Both the position numbers and the translations under genes were made by a program. A stretch of DNA of 64,000 nt from Sporosarcina sp. PTS2304 (GTDB lineage Bacteria; Bacillota; Bacilli; Bacillales_A; Planococcaceae): NCBI RefSeq assembly GCF_003351785.1, contig NZ_CP031230.1, forward strand, positions 3,014,501 through 3,078,500, read 5' to 3'. Shown here in pieces: positions 18,548 to 27,323 of the stretch (positions are counted from its first letter, which is position 1; the number at the start of each line of letters is the position of its first letter). The notes below the pieces were generated by a model. The model saw only the letters and a program-made list of their open reading frames with translations. It ran no database searches and was not told where the DNA came from.

Positions 18548-19150
18548 TTATTTTTCAAATGAGACGCGTAGTAAATACACTACGTCATGTTCTTTTAACT
18601 CATCTAAGTAATTTTCTTTTTGTTCGTAAAAATCTTGTGAAAATCCACTTGTTGGTTTTCCTGAAGTCGTATCCGTATAAATGACTCCGGCCAGCAACAT
18701 ATTGTCTGACAGTGTCACGCCCTCGAGTGGTGTTGTTCCCCAAAGCGTTGCCATGTGATCCAATGAGGCTAGCTTTTCTTGATTGTTGATGCGTACTGTA
18801 CCGTCAGCGTCACGAATACTGGCTGATAGTAATAACTGTTGATCTAGTGTTTGTGAGATCGTAAAGACGATACTGCCTTTTGTTGATTCTCCAGGTAGTG
18901 GGCTCGACAAGTCATTGACAGGATCTTCAACCTTTTTTCCCTTTTCGTATTTTTCTACCCAGAGGGAAAGTTCAGTGTAGTTTTGATCGGTTGTAAAATC
19001 GAAAACAAATGCTTTATCGGCAGCTGTTTCGAGAATTTGTGTTTCACGTTCTGATAACTCAGGAATCGTAAGTTTGTTTGTGTCAGTTGCTGTACATGCG
19101 CCAAGAAGTGATAAACAACTTATAAGTAGTGCGTATACGATCTTTTTCAT
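18548..19150 (-). CDS. Lipoprotein, unknown function
   Basis: A 200-residue protein starting MKKIVYALLISCLSLLGACT. The lipobox LGAC predicts cleavage and lipid attachment at the cysteine. The mature part is hydrophilic with repeated beta-like segments (AFVFDFTTDQNYTELSLWVE, GSIVFTISQTLDQQLLLSAS). No cofactor motif is visible and I do not recognise a family. GTG 19151-19153 and ATG 19148-19150 are adjacent starts after AAGGGGGC, and the ATG has the better spacing. It is flanked by a terminator, so probably monocistronic. Confidence 0.7.
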   Translation of the reverse strand: MKKIVYALLISCLSLLGACTATDTNKLTIPELSERETQILETAADKAFVFDFTTDQNYTELSLWVEKYEKGKKVEDPVNDLSSPLPGESTKGSIVFTISQTLDQQLLLSASIRDADGTVRINNQEKLASLDHMATLWGTTPLEGVTLSDNMLLAGVIYTDTTSGKPTSGFSQDFYEQKENYLDELKEHDVVYLLRVSFEK

Positions 19151-19470
19151 CACGTAAGCCCCCTTTATGTATCTTTAATTATAACAGTTTACGGAATGGT
19201 CTGACATATCGAAGAAATTATTTAGCCCAAAAAATATTGAATATGAAAGGATTGCAGTATATCTTCTAGAGTAAAAAAGGTTGAGATTTCATTTGAACAG
19301 TACAAATTAATTATAAAAATCTATATAAAATAACTTAAAAATAAAGTGAAATAATAATTAATGTTAAAAGTAAACTTTACTATTATATAAAATATGGTAG
19401 AGTAGAAAGAGTACTGCCGGCTTACTATATTACAAAAAGCTTGGCAAATCGATAAAATGGAGTGGTAGTT
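19151..19470. other. AT-rich intergenic region with small palindrome
   Basis: This holds the divergent regulatory region between the lipoprotein and the flavoprotein gene. A 13-bp palindrome AGTAAACTTTACT lies at 19369-19381, about 90 bp upstream of the flavoprotein start. I see no promoter good enough to name and no further gene. Confidence 0.35.
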
Positions 19471-20703
19471 TTGGTTAAAAGTGCTGTAATGGAAAAAGAA
19501 AAACAACAAACAGGAATTATGCAAATTCCCGAATGGTGGACTTGTCCAGAAGGCCATGAAGAATTACAGAAAGCTGCACATGCGTTGGGAGAAAAAGAAT
19601 TACTTCCTCGTGCACTCATTTCAGATCAACAGAGTAAATATCCTCGTGAAAGTTTACGTGAAGTTGCGAAAGCTGGCTATTCAGCTGTCACCATCCCTGT
19701 TGAGGCGGGTGGTCTTAAAGATGGATTTACAGCGTTTGCGGTTCTCGCGGAAAGTTTTGCGCACTATTGTCCATCCACGACTATGTGTTGGGTTATGCAT
19801 ATGACAACAGCTCATACAATTTATGAGGCTGGTACAGAGGAGCAACGTCAGCGTTTGCTTCCGCGTTTACGTGCTGGTCAGGTAGGCGGTTTGGCATTTA
19901 GTGAAAGAGCGACTGGCGGACACTTCTGGAATGTCGGAAGTAAAGCGAAACGTCATGGCAACGGTTATTTACTGGATGCTGAAAAATCATTCGTTACAAG
20001 TGGTGGGGAAGCAGACTTCTATTTAGTTGCTACGACTTCATCTGAAACAGAAGATGTAGATAATTTGATGTTCTTATTAGTGGATAACGACCAACCAGGT
20101 GTAGAAGCATTCCCGTTCGATGCAATGGGATTGCGTGGAAATGCGAGTGGACCGATGAATTTCAAAGATGTGCTAGTATCCACAAACAATCGTATCGGTG
20201 GCGAAGGTGGCATGGGCTACTTCAATGATAACACCATTGATCCGTTATTTTTATTAGGCTCAGCCGCTTGTTGGGTAGGCATCGCGCAAGGTGCTCTGAA
20301 TATGGCTACGGAAGGTGCGAAAAAGCGTGTTCATGCGGATACAGGATCTTCGGTGGCAGGTTACCAAGTGATCCGTCATGAGTTGGCTAAGGCGCAGATT
20401 AAAGTAGATAGTGCACGTAGTTTACTTTATCGTACGGCTGAGGCGATGGATCGTTGCAATAAAGAAGGAAAAGAGCTATCTGAATGTTTGTATCCGTTAT
20501 GGCAGTTAAAAACACATGCGGCAGATATGGTTGTTGATGTGACGAATGCTGCGTTGCAAGTGTCGGGCGGTCGTGGGTATATGACGGGTCAGGTAGAGAA
20601 GTTTGTGCGTGATGGACGTGCGGGTGCTATTATGGGGCCGACGAATGAGATATTGCGCGAGTGGATCGGTCGTACGATGATCGAAGTTCCTTGGATGGAT
20701 TAA
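19471..20703 (+). CDS. Acyl-CoA-dehydrogenase-like flavoprotein
   Basis: About 410 residues with the acyl-CoA dehydrogenase layout: a helical N-domain with WVMHMTTAHTIYEAGTEEQR, a middle beta domain with GGLAFSERATGGHFW and KSFVTSGGEADFYLVATTS, and a C-terminal helical bundle with ALQVSGGRGYMTGQVEKFVRDGRA and IMGPTNEILREWIGR. The last segment corresponds to the YEGT-xx-IQR block that carries the catalytic Glu of short/medium-chain enzymes. Here it reads IMGPTNE, so that Glu is absent. It may use another base or belong to the monooxygenase-like branch. TTG 19471 is chosen because GGAG lies 8 nt upstream. GTG 19462 and ATG 19489 are alternatives. Confidence 0.82.
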   Translation: MVKSAVMEKEKQQTGIMQIPEWWTCPEGHEELQKAAHALGEKELLPRALISDQQSKYPRESLREVAKAGYSAVTIPVEAGGLKDGFTAFAVLAESFAHYCPSTTMCWVMHMTTAHTIYEAGTEEQRQRLLPRLRAGQVGGLAFSERATGGHFWNVGSKAKRHGNGYLLDAEKSFVTSGGEADFYLVATTSSETEDVDNLMFLLVDNDQPGVEAFPFDAMGLRGNASGPMNFKDVLVSTNNRIGGEGGMGYFNDNTIDPLFLLGSAACWVGIAQGALNMATEGAKKRVHADTGSSVAGYQVIRHELAKAQIKVDSARSLLYRTAEAMDRCNKEGKELSECLYPLWQLKTHAADMVVDVTNAALQVSGGRGYMTGQVEKFVRDGRAGAIMGPTNEILREWIGRTMIEVPWMD

Positions 20704-20745
20704 TCAGGCGCTTATGAAATGAATGAAGTGTGTAATAGATAATTA

Positions 20746-20800
20746 GGACTGTCCAGAAAGTCGGTATTATTCGACTTTCTGTGGCGGTCCTTTTTTTGTG
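20746..20800 (+). terminator. Terminator after the flavoprotein gene
   Basis: GGACTGTCCAGAAAGTCG pairs, with one small bulge, with CGACTTTCTGTGGCGGTCC and runs into T7. It is almost identical to the terminator at 18208. Confidence 0.8.
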
Positions 20801-20844
20801 GAAGTGAGTTGTTTATTTGTTGTTCTCTTTAGTGGGGAACTGCC

Positions 20845-21310
20845 AACGATAGGAATTTGGTTTCTGGATCGTTGGATTTCAACGGATGAGTGAGGGAGAA
20901 ACGTAGGGAATGTCGTTACGTTGCGTTCCAGCCGGACGCGTTCAGGAGGGGTCGCGGTGGACCATACCACTTCGCGTTGCTTCGTCGGATGTTCCACCTG
21001 TCGACCTGATCCTCCGTGAGTCGCCGGCTTCCACTACACTGCACTCTTTGCTGTTCCTAATAGAGTGAGGGTGTTGCCAACCATTTGGGTATGGGTTCTA
21101 GATCGTTGGAATTCAACGGATGAGTGAGGGAGAAAAATAGGGAATGTCGTTTCGTTGCGTTACAGCCGGACGCGTTCAGGAGGGGGCGCGGTGGACCATA
21201 CCACTTCGCGTTGCTTCGTCGGATGTTCCACCTATCGACCTGATCCTCCGTGAGTCGCCGGCTTCCACTTCACTTCACTCTTTACAGTTCTCCGATAGTG
21301 TGAGGGGTTT
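20845..21310 (+). repeat. Repeat family B, two tandem copies (B1, B2)
   Basis: Two units with a 234-bp period. Each contains AGCCGGACGCG ... CGCCGGCT hairpins (20930-21029 and 21164-21263) around a core with AGGAGGGG, GCGGTGGACC and CTGATCCTCC. The core is homologous to that of the module-1 and module-2 hairpins elsewhere, but the stem arms differ. CTTCCACT and a TACACT- or TTCACT-containing tail follow each hairpin. There is no gene in 20704-21537. Confidence 0.85.
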
Positions 21311-21425
21311 GCCAACCATTGACTTGTCGTTTCTAGATAGTTTGATTTCAACGTATGAGTGAAGAGGGGGTGCGTAGGAAATGTTGTTTTCTCTAGTGGA
21401 ATGTAGCTATGTTAAATGTGCATAA

Positions 21426-21465
21426 TAAAACCAGGCAATGAAAAACGATAGGTTTTTCATTGCCT
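21426..21465 (-). terminator. Terminator of the Opu-type ABC operon
   Basis: AGGCAATGAAAAAC pairs perfectly with GTTTTTCATTGCCT. On the reverse strand it continues GGTTTTATT. Confidence 0.85.
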
Positions 21466-21537
21466 CGTTCCGATGGAGTGATGAAAATCATAGTCTTCCA
21501 AATAATTTTGTTAGCTTCGAAGATGTTCTACGCAATG

Positions 21538-23055
21538 TTACTTCAATAAGTTTTGCTCTCGTAAGAAAGCTTCTGCTACTGCTTCTGCTTTTTCACCTTC
21601 TGCATTTACTTGATAGTTCATTTCGCGCATTTCTGCGTCTGTTACTAACCCAGCTAGGGAGTTGAGTGCTTTTGTTAGTTCGGGATATTTCTCCAACGTT
21701 TCTTTGCGTACTAGGGGAGCTCCTTGGTATGGCGGGAATAGCTCTTTATCGTCTTCTAGTACGGTCATGTCGTATTCTCGTAGTTCGCTGTCTGTTGAGT
21801 AGGCGTCCATTAAGTTAATTTCGCCGGATTCGATTGCTTGGTAGCGTAATTTCGGTTCCATCGTTTTGACGGAGGGAAGAGTGATATCGTAAAGTTTTTG
21901 GATGCCGAGGTATCCATCTTCACGGTCGTTAAATTCTAGAGTAAATCCTGCTTTGACTGCTTGAACTACCGATGCGAGATCTGATATCGTCTTCAATCCG
22001 TACTTTTCTTGGAATGGTTTAGAGACGGCGAGAGTGTATGTGTTGTTGAAAGACATAGGGGATAACAAGGCTAGATCGAATGTTTCATCTAATCCTTTTC
22101 TCGCTTGTTCATATACTTCTTCGCGGTCATTGCTGACGGCTTCTTCTTTTAGAAACTCTGAGATTGCTGTTCCTGTGAACTCTGGATACAAGTCAATGCT
22201 TCCTGACTGCAAGGCATTGAATACAAATGAAGTTTTACCAAGTCCCGGTTTTAATTCGACTGTCATATCGGTTTGGTCTTCGATTAATAATTTATACATA
22301 TTGATAAGAATTTCTGGCTCTGCTCCTAGTTTTGCACCGATTACTAGACGGTCTTTGGACTGAGCACCAAGTAATGGGGCGGCAATCATTAAAATAGCGG
22401 CAATGACAAAAATAGTGAAGGCAGTAATCGCTTTTCTAAAAGAGAGACCTTCAAATAGTTTCAATAAAAAGTCAAAGAATAAGGCCAGTAAGGCAGCTGG
22501 AATGGCACCTAATACAATAAGTGAAGGATTATTGCGGTCAATTCCGAGTAAGATTAAATCTCCTAGCCCACCTGCACCGATTAATGCGGCAAGTGTAGCC
22601 GTTCCGATAATAAGAACCATGGAAGTTCGGATCCCAGCCATCATGACAGGCATCGCTAGTGGCAATTCCACTTTAACTAAACGTTTCCACGTATTCATCC
22701 CCATGGCGGTAGCTGCTTCTTTTAAAGAAGGATCGACTTCTTTGATGCCGGTGTATGTGTTGCGCAAAATTGGTAGTAGTGCATAAGCGACCAGTGCAAT
22801 AATAGCAGGCACCTTTCCAATTCCAAATAAAGGAATTAGCAAGCCGAGTAATGCTAAAGAAGGGATTGTTTGCAGTACAGCGCTAGCTCCAATGACAGAT
22901 TCCGCTATTTTGCGCCGATTGGTTAGATAAATCCCTAATGGAATGGCAATAAGTACCGCAAATAATAGAGCGATCAATGAAATCTGGATATGTTCAAATA
23001 AAGCGCTAAGCAACTGGCCGCGACGATCTTGAAAAACATTTATAAAATTATTCAT
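21538..23055 (-). CDS. Fused permease/substrate-binding protein, glycine betaine/ergothioneine type
   Basis: A 505-residue fusion. Residues 1-210 are an ABC permease with six helices and an EAA-like loop (VDPSLKEAATAMGMNTWKRLVKVELP). Residues 235-505 are a ProX/OpuBC-type binding domain (VIGAKLGAEPEILINMYKLL, LKPGLGKTSFVFNALQSGSI, DLYPEFTGTAISEFL). Such fusions occur in OpuF-type betaine importers and in EgtU, the ergothioneine importer. The sequence alone does not separate the two. It overlaps the upstream ATPase gene by 8 bp, and a terminator follows, giving a two-gene operon. Confidence 0.88.
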   Translation of the reverse strand: MNNFINVFQDRRGQLLSALFEHIQISLIALLFAVLIAIPLGIYLTNRRKIAESVIGASAVLQTIPSLALLGLLIPLFGIGKVPAIIALVAYALLPILRNTYTGIKEVDPSLKEAATAMGMNTWKRLVKVELPLAMPVMMAGIRTSMVLIIGTATLAALIGAGGLGDLILLGIDRNNPSLIVLGAIPAALLALFFDFLLKLFEGLSFRKAITAFTIFVIAAILMIAAPLLGAQSKDRLVIGAKLGAEPEILINMYKLLIEDQTDMTVELKPGLGKTSFVFNALQSGSIDLYPEFTGTAISEFLKEEAVSNDREEVYEQARKGLDETFDLALLSPMSFNNTYTLAVSKPFQEKYGLKTISDLASVVQAVKAGFTLEFNDREDGYLGIQKLYDITLPSVKTMEPKLRYQAIESGEINLMDAYSTDSELREYDMTVLEDDKELFPPYQGAPLVRKETLEKYPELTKALNSLAGLVTDAEMREMNYQVNAEGEKAEAVAEAFLREQNLLK

Positions 23056-23998
23056 TGCGCACCGTCCCTTCCAGTGACTGTTCTGCTAAAAAGCGTAAAA
23101 TGCCTTCCCGCGTAACGAATCCTACGACATTATCTTCTTTTTTGACGGCTACTTTATCGGAAGTAGCTAATAATTGAACGAGTGGTCCCCAACCACTATC
23201 AATAGAAATTGCGAAAGAAGGCAGTTCTCCTTCAGGGACAGGTTCTAAATGATCTTCAATAGAGAAGGTGCGTGCCAGTGCGCTAGCTGTGAACTCCTGG
23301 ACGAACTCGGAAGCGGGACGTGTCAAGATCTCTTGTGGAGTAGCTACTTGTTCTATTTTTCCTTCATTCATAATGCAGACGCGATCTCCTAGTTTGAAAG
23401 CTTCTTGTAAATCATGTGTTACGAAGACGATCGTTTTTTGAATGCGTCGTTGCAATTCCAATAGATCATCTTGCAGTTTTACTCGACTAATCGGATCGAG
23501 TGCGCTGAATGGTTCGTCCATCAATAAAATTTCTGGATCAGCAGCCAGTGCGCGTACAACACCTACCCGTTGTTGTTGCCCACCTGACAATTCATGTGGT
23601 TTGCGGTGGCGGTAGACGGCGGGATCGAGACCGACCAGTTCGAGTAATTCTGTTACCCGTTCGCGTATTCGTTTTTTCTTCCATCCGACAAGTTCTGGCA
23701 CGACCGCAATGTTCTCTTCAATCGTCATATGGGGAAATAATGCGATTTGTTGCAAGACATAGCCGATTTGCCAACGAAGTTTGTCGATTGGATAATCGCT
23801 TATTCGTTTTCCATCTAACCAAATGGTCCCTTTCGTTAACGGAATTAAGCGATTGATCATTTTCAGTGTTGTTGTTTTTCCACATCCACTCGGTCCTACC
23901 AATACAAGAAATTCCCCTCGTTTTATTTCTAAATCTACTGATTCAACGACAATACGAGACATATCATAACTTTTTGAAACTTCCTCAAACCGAATCAT
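23048..23998 (-). CDS. ABC ATPase of betaine/ergothioneine-type importer
   Basis: A 316-residue ATPase with Walker A GPSGCGKTT, Q-loop YVLQQIALFPHMTIEEN, signature LSGGQQQRVGVVRALAADP, Walker B ILLMDEPFSALDP and switch His in FVTHDLQEA. A C-terminal extension of about 80 residues (ASALARTFSIEDHLEPVPEG ... NVVGFVTREGILRFLAEQ) resembles one degenerate CBS unit, as in OpuA/OpuC ATPases whose CBS pair senses ionic strength. It begins at ATG 23996-23998 after AAGGGGTGAT and heads the operon. Confidence 0.9.
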   Translation of the reverse strand: MIRFEEVSKSYDMSRIVVESVDLEIKRGEFLVLVGPSGCGKTTTLKMINRLIPLTKGTIWLDGKRISDYPIDKLRWQIGYVLQQIALFPHMTIEENIAVVPELVGWKKKRIRERVTELLELVGLDPAVYRHRKPHELSGGQQQRVGVVRALAADPEILLMDEPFSALDPISRVKLQDDLLELQRRIQKTIVFVTHDLQEAFKLGDRVCIMNEGKIEQVATPQEILTRPASEFVQEFTASALARTFSIEDHLEPVPEGELPSFAISIDSGWGPLVQLLATSDKVAVKKEDNVVGFVTREGILRFLAEQSLEGTVRNE

Positions 23999-24140
23999 TC
24001 CATCACCCCTTCATGGTCTTAAACGTAAATAATCTTCGTATGTAAAACATAACTTCATCACTTGTAATACCCTGTTCATCCTCCGTTAATCTTCACGAGG
24101 TAAACTAAAAACATAAAGAAAACACACGGAGGCGATACAG

Positions 24141-25172
24141 ATGAAAATCGCATGGAAAGAAATGAAAAAAAGCAAAGCGAAATTCCTCATACTAGGCTCA
24201 ATTATATTTCTAGTTAGCTTTCTAACGTTTATCATTTCAGGTCTTGCAAACGGGCTTTCTCAAGACAATGCAGCGCTTATAAAAGATTTACCGCAAGGAC
24301 AATTTTATTTAGATAAAAGTGCCAATGAAAAGTATAATTTATCGAAATTAGATGAAGACGTGCAAAAACAAATACTTATAGACAACCCAGACGCTACAGC
24401 ATTTTCTATTCAGATGGGGTTCGTGAATGACGCGGAAGACAAACAACATAGTATTGCATTTGTTGCGTCTACAGAGTCGGATCTATTTCCAGTAGTAGAA
24501 AAAGGCGAAATTGTTTTAGATAGTTCACTACAAGACGAAGGTCTTGAGGTAGGCGATGTATTGACGAATAACCAATTCAGTGGTGAATTCGTTGTGAAAG
24601 GATTTGTGGATCAGCAAAAGTATAGTCATGCTCCTGTCGCGTTTATCAATACGACGAACTATCAAGAAATTTATCGTGTTATGGAAATGCAGACGATTTT
24701 TATTCCAGGTAAAGACACACCGACGTTGAGTGCGCTTGATTCGTTTTCAAACAAAGAGTTTCTCAATACAATTCCTAGCTATAGTGCGGAACAATTGTCA
24801 TTGAATATGATCGTTTGGTTCTTGGTAGTCATTAGCGGCATGTTGTTTGCTATATTCTTCTACATGATGAATGTCCAAAAAATCGGTCTGTACGGAATTT
24901 TGAAAGCAATTGGTATGAAAACATTATCGTTATTTAAAATGATTTGGTATCAGATGATGGTCATTACGATTATTTCTTTAGCTTTATCTATTGCATTGAG
25001 CCAAGGTTTCAATTTCATCGCGCCAGAAGGAATGCCGTTCCACTTAACGATGGATACAGTCTTACTGTTGTCAGGTGTTTTCCTAGTTGTCGGGTTCGTC
25101 GGTGCCACTATTTCAGGTTTCCAGATCAAAAAAATAGAACCGCTTCAAGCGATTCAACAAGGAGAGATGTAA
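24141..25172 (+). CDS. hrtB: HrtB-like FtsX-type ABC permease
   Basis: A 343-residue permease: one N-terminal helix (FLILGSIIFLVSFLTFIISG), a large external domain of about 190 residues, then three helices (MIVWFLVVISGMLFAIFFYM, WYQMMVITIISLALSIALSQ, LLSGVFLVVGFVGATISGF). This is the MacB/FtsX topology. The start MKIAWKEMKKSKAKF, the NVQKIGLYGILKAIGMKT coupling loop and the size resemble staphylococcal HrtB, the permease of the haem-stress exporter HrtBA. No HssRS pair is visible nearby, so the haem role is inference. SD GGAGGCGAT precedes ATG 24141. The ATPase gene follows after 1 nt. Confidence 0.8.
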   Translation: MKIAWKEMKKSKAKFLILGSIIFLVSFLTFIISGLANGLSQDNAALIKDLPQGQFYLDKSANEKYNLSKLDEDVQKQILIDNPDATAFSIQMGFVNDAEDKQHSIAFVASTESDLFPVVEKGEIVLDSSLQDEGLEVGDVLTNNQFSGEFVVKGFVDQQKYSHAPVAFINTTNYQEIYRVMEMQTIFIPGKDTPTLSALDSFSNKEFLNTIPSYSAEQLSLNMIVWFLVVISGMLFAIFFYMMNVQKIGLYGILKAIGMKTLSLFKMIWYQMMVITIISLALSIALSQGFNFIAPEGMPFHLTMDTVLLLSGVFLVVGFVGATISGFQIKKIEPLQAIQQGEM

Positions 25173-25173
25173 T

Positions 25174-25851
25174 ATGTCTACCTTTACTATTGATGAAGTG
25201 AAAAAGGTGTTCACAAACGGAGAAATTGAAGAGGAAATATTAAAAGGTGTCAATTTATCGTTGAAAGAAGGAGAAATCACTGCACTTGTCGGTCCTTCAG
25301 GTTCAGGCAAGTCGACCATTTTAACAATTGCTGCAGGATTACAAAGAGCATCAGGTGGAGAGATTTTATTTGAAGGGAAGGACATGACGAAAATGAGCCA
25401 AGAAGAAATTCGTCAAATACGTGCGACGGACTTTGGCTTCGTTTTCCAGTCATCTCATCTAGTACCTTTTCTAACGGTAAAAGAACAATTGCAGTTAATG
25501 CTTGATGTGTCAGAGACGAAAAGCACTAAAAAATCACAGTCGAAAGATATAGAAGAAATATTGAAGCTAGTTGATATGTATCATCGGAAAGATGCGTATC
25601 CTTCTTCTCTTTCAGGGGGAGAACGCCAACGAGTTGCGATTGCACGAGCGATCATTCACCGTCCGAAAATCCTTTTTGCAGATGAACCGACCGCTAGTTT
25701 AGATACAAAGCGTTCAAAAGGTGTGATGGAATTACTTCAGGAACTTACAAAAACATTGAAGTTAACGACATTAATGGTCACGCATGATGAGGAAATGCTA
25801 CCATATGCTGATCGGATTATTACGATGCGAGATGGTTATATAGTAGAGTGA
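25174..25851 (+). CDS. hrtA: HrtA-like ABC ATPase
   Basis: A 225-residue ATPase of the LolD/MacB/HrtA group, with Walker A GPSGSGKST, Q-loop FGFVFQSSHLVPFLTV, signature LSGGERQRVAIARAI, Walker B ILFADEPTASLD and H-loop MVTHDEEM. It starts one base after the hrtB stop and is translationally linked to it. A terminator hairpin lies at 25900. With HrtB it would form an exporter of haem or another amphiphile. This group also includes peptide and lipoprotein systems, so the substrate is open. Confidence 0.82.
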   Translation: MSTFTIDEVKKVFTNGEIEEEILKGVNLSLKEGEITALVGPSGSGKSTILTIAAGLQRASGGEILFEGKDMTKMSQEEIRQIRATDFGFVFQSSHLVPFLTVKEQLQLMLDVSETKSTKKSQSKDIEEILKLVDMYHRKDAYPSSLSGGERQRVAIARAIIHRPKILFADEPTASLDTKRSKGVMELLQELTKTLKLTTLMVTHDEEMLPYADRIITMRDGYIVE

Positions 25852-25899
25852 GGAATATTCTGTTAGATTGGATAGCTATGCCGACAATTGAATAGTTAC

Positions 25900-25957
25900 A
25901 AAAACCATTGATACTAGTCAACTCTTGCGAAGAGTGCACTAGTTTCAGTGGTTTTTT
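25900..25957 (+). terminator. hrtBA terminator
   Basis: Nested pairing AAAAACCA ... TGGTTTTT, ACTAGT ... ACTAGT and CTCTT ... AAGAG, followed by T7. Confidence 0.75.
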
Positions 25958-25960
25958 TGC

Positions 25961-26285
25961 TAGGCAAGTGAATGATATTGTAGTCTACCATCTGCTTGAT
26001 TTCTCGTAAAACTCTGTCACCTGTGCAAGCTTACTACTTACAGAAATAGGGTATATGAGAGTAACAACAAAACCCAAACGTGCGATAAATTACTTAACTC
26101 TGACTATGAGTCATTGTTTGTTTTTTTGTCACATAGTCTTTTCGGGTTGTGGAATACTTATACGAGTGTGTTTAGCGTAGATATTGCCAATTTTGAGTAA
26201 AAAATTGGATAGACTGCCAACAGCCTTTATGGTAAGTTAGAAGTGTGAACTATATATACAACTTTAGAAAAAAGGAGGAGTACAC
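25961..26285 (+). promoter_or_regulatory. tsdA upstream region with inverted repeat
   Basis: This AT-rich region has no gene that I can support. A perfect inverted repeat CCAATTTT-6 nt-AAAATTGG lies at 26187-26208, 78 bp before the cytochrome start, and is a possible operator. The cytochrome ribosome-binding site AAAGGAGGAG is at 26270-26279. Confidence 0.45.
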
Positions 26286-27257
26286 ATGAAACGAACAACG
26301 ACATTAGTCTTAGGCTTTATCGTCGTGGTCTGTTTGGTCGTCATAGGGTTTATGGGCAATCAGATTCGCGTCAATAAAGATCAAGCATCAGAAACTCCTG
26401 AAGTAGAAGCACCGAAAGAAGAAGTAGCTAGTATTCAACACAACCCGCCATCTATGGACGATGTGCCAGATGGGCCTGAAGGGGAAGCGATTAAACGAGG
26501 ATTCGCTTTATTCGATGACACATCTAACGTATTACGTTCTGAGGCCGCCTCTGTAGAAGACGGTATTGCACGTGTGAATGAATTGTCTTGTACAAGCTGT
26601 CACGCAGGTGCTGGAACTGACGAAGGCGTATCTTCTATGGTTGGTATGTCTGCAGTGTATCCAATGTATATTGGCAGATCAGGACAAATGGTCACATTGG
26701 AAGAGCGTATTAACGGTTGTATGGTCAGAAGTATGGACGGTCAGAAGTTCGCAGATGATGATGAAGATTTAGATGCAATGGTAGCGTACTTGACATACAT
26801 TTCGAAAGGGATTCCAGTAGGTGCTGAGTTGGATTGGCGCCATAAGAACTCTATTGACGATCTTCCAGTTCCGAATGTAGGCAATGGGGAAGAGTTGTAC
26901 CAACAGTCATGTATTGCTTGTCACGGTGAAAATGGAGAAGGTATAGGTGCAAATACCGGGCCTAAACTATGGGGCGAAGGATCATTTAATGATGGTGCAG
27001 GAATCGCTCGTATGACGAAAATGGCAGGATATATTCAAAACAACATGCCTGTAGGTCAAGAAGGTACGATTGATGATCAGGAAGCTAGTGACTTGGCTGC
27101 GTATATCCTATCAAAAGATCGTCCGGAGTGGAAAAACCATGACAAAGACTGGCCAAATGGCGGTCGTCCGAATGATACGATGACGAAAGAACGTCGTGAT
27201 CAAGTAAAAGATGGTACGATCAATTGGGAAGAAGTATTAGCTAAACCAGAAAAGTAA
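26286..27257 (+). CDS. tsdA: TsdA-like dihaem cytochrome c (thiosulfate dehydrogenase family)
   Basis: A 323-residue protein with an uncleaved-looking N-terminal membrane anchor (residues 7-25) and a Glu/Pro-rich linker. It has two c-type haem sites, CTSCH (102-106) and CIACH (209-213). Between them RINGCMVRSMDGQKF matches the TsdA block in which a cysteine is the second axial ligand of haem 1, so C145 is the candidate. TsdA oxidises thiosulfate to tetrathionate or runs in reverse. The protein would face outside, tethered to the membrane. It is a single gene between two terminators. A generic dihaem electron carrier is the alternative. Confidence 0.78.
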   Translation: MKRTTTLVLGFIVVVCLVVIGFMGNQIRVNKDQASETPEVEAPKEEVASIQHNPPSMDDVPDGPEGEAIKRGFALFDDTSNVLRSEAASVEDGIARVNELSCTSCHAGAGTDEGVSSMVGMSAVYPMYIGRSGQMVTLEERINGCMVRSMDGQKFADDDEDLDAMVAYLTYISKGIPVGAELDWRHKNSIDDLPVPNVGNGEELYQQSCIACHGENGEGIGANTGPKLWGEGSFNDGAGIARMTKMAGYIQNNMPVGQEGTIDDQEASDLAAYILSKDRPEWKNHDKDWPNGGRPNDTMTKERRDQVKDGTINWEEVLAKPEK

Positions 27258-27271
27258 TAATCGATCGACAG

Positions 27272-27304
27272 ACGTCTGCTACTTCATGTGGCAGGCGTTT
27301 TTTT
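27272..27304 (+). terminator. tsdA terminator
   Basis: An 11-bp stem with G-T pairs (ACGTCTGCTAC / GTGGCAGGCGT) and loop TTCAT, followed by T7. Confidence 0.85.
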
Positions 27305-27323
27305 CTATGGTAAACTATAGAAA

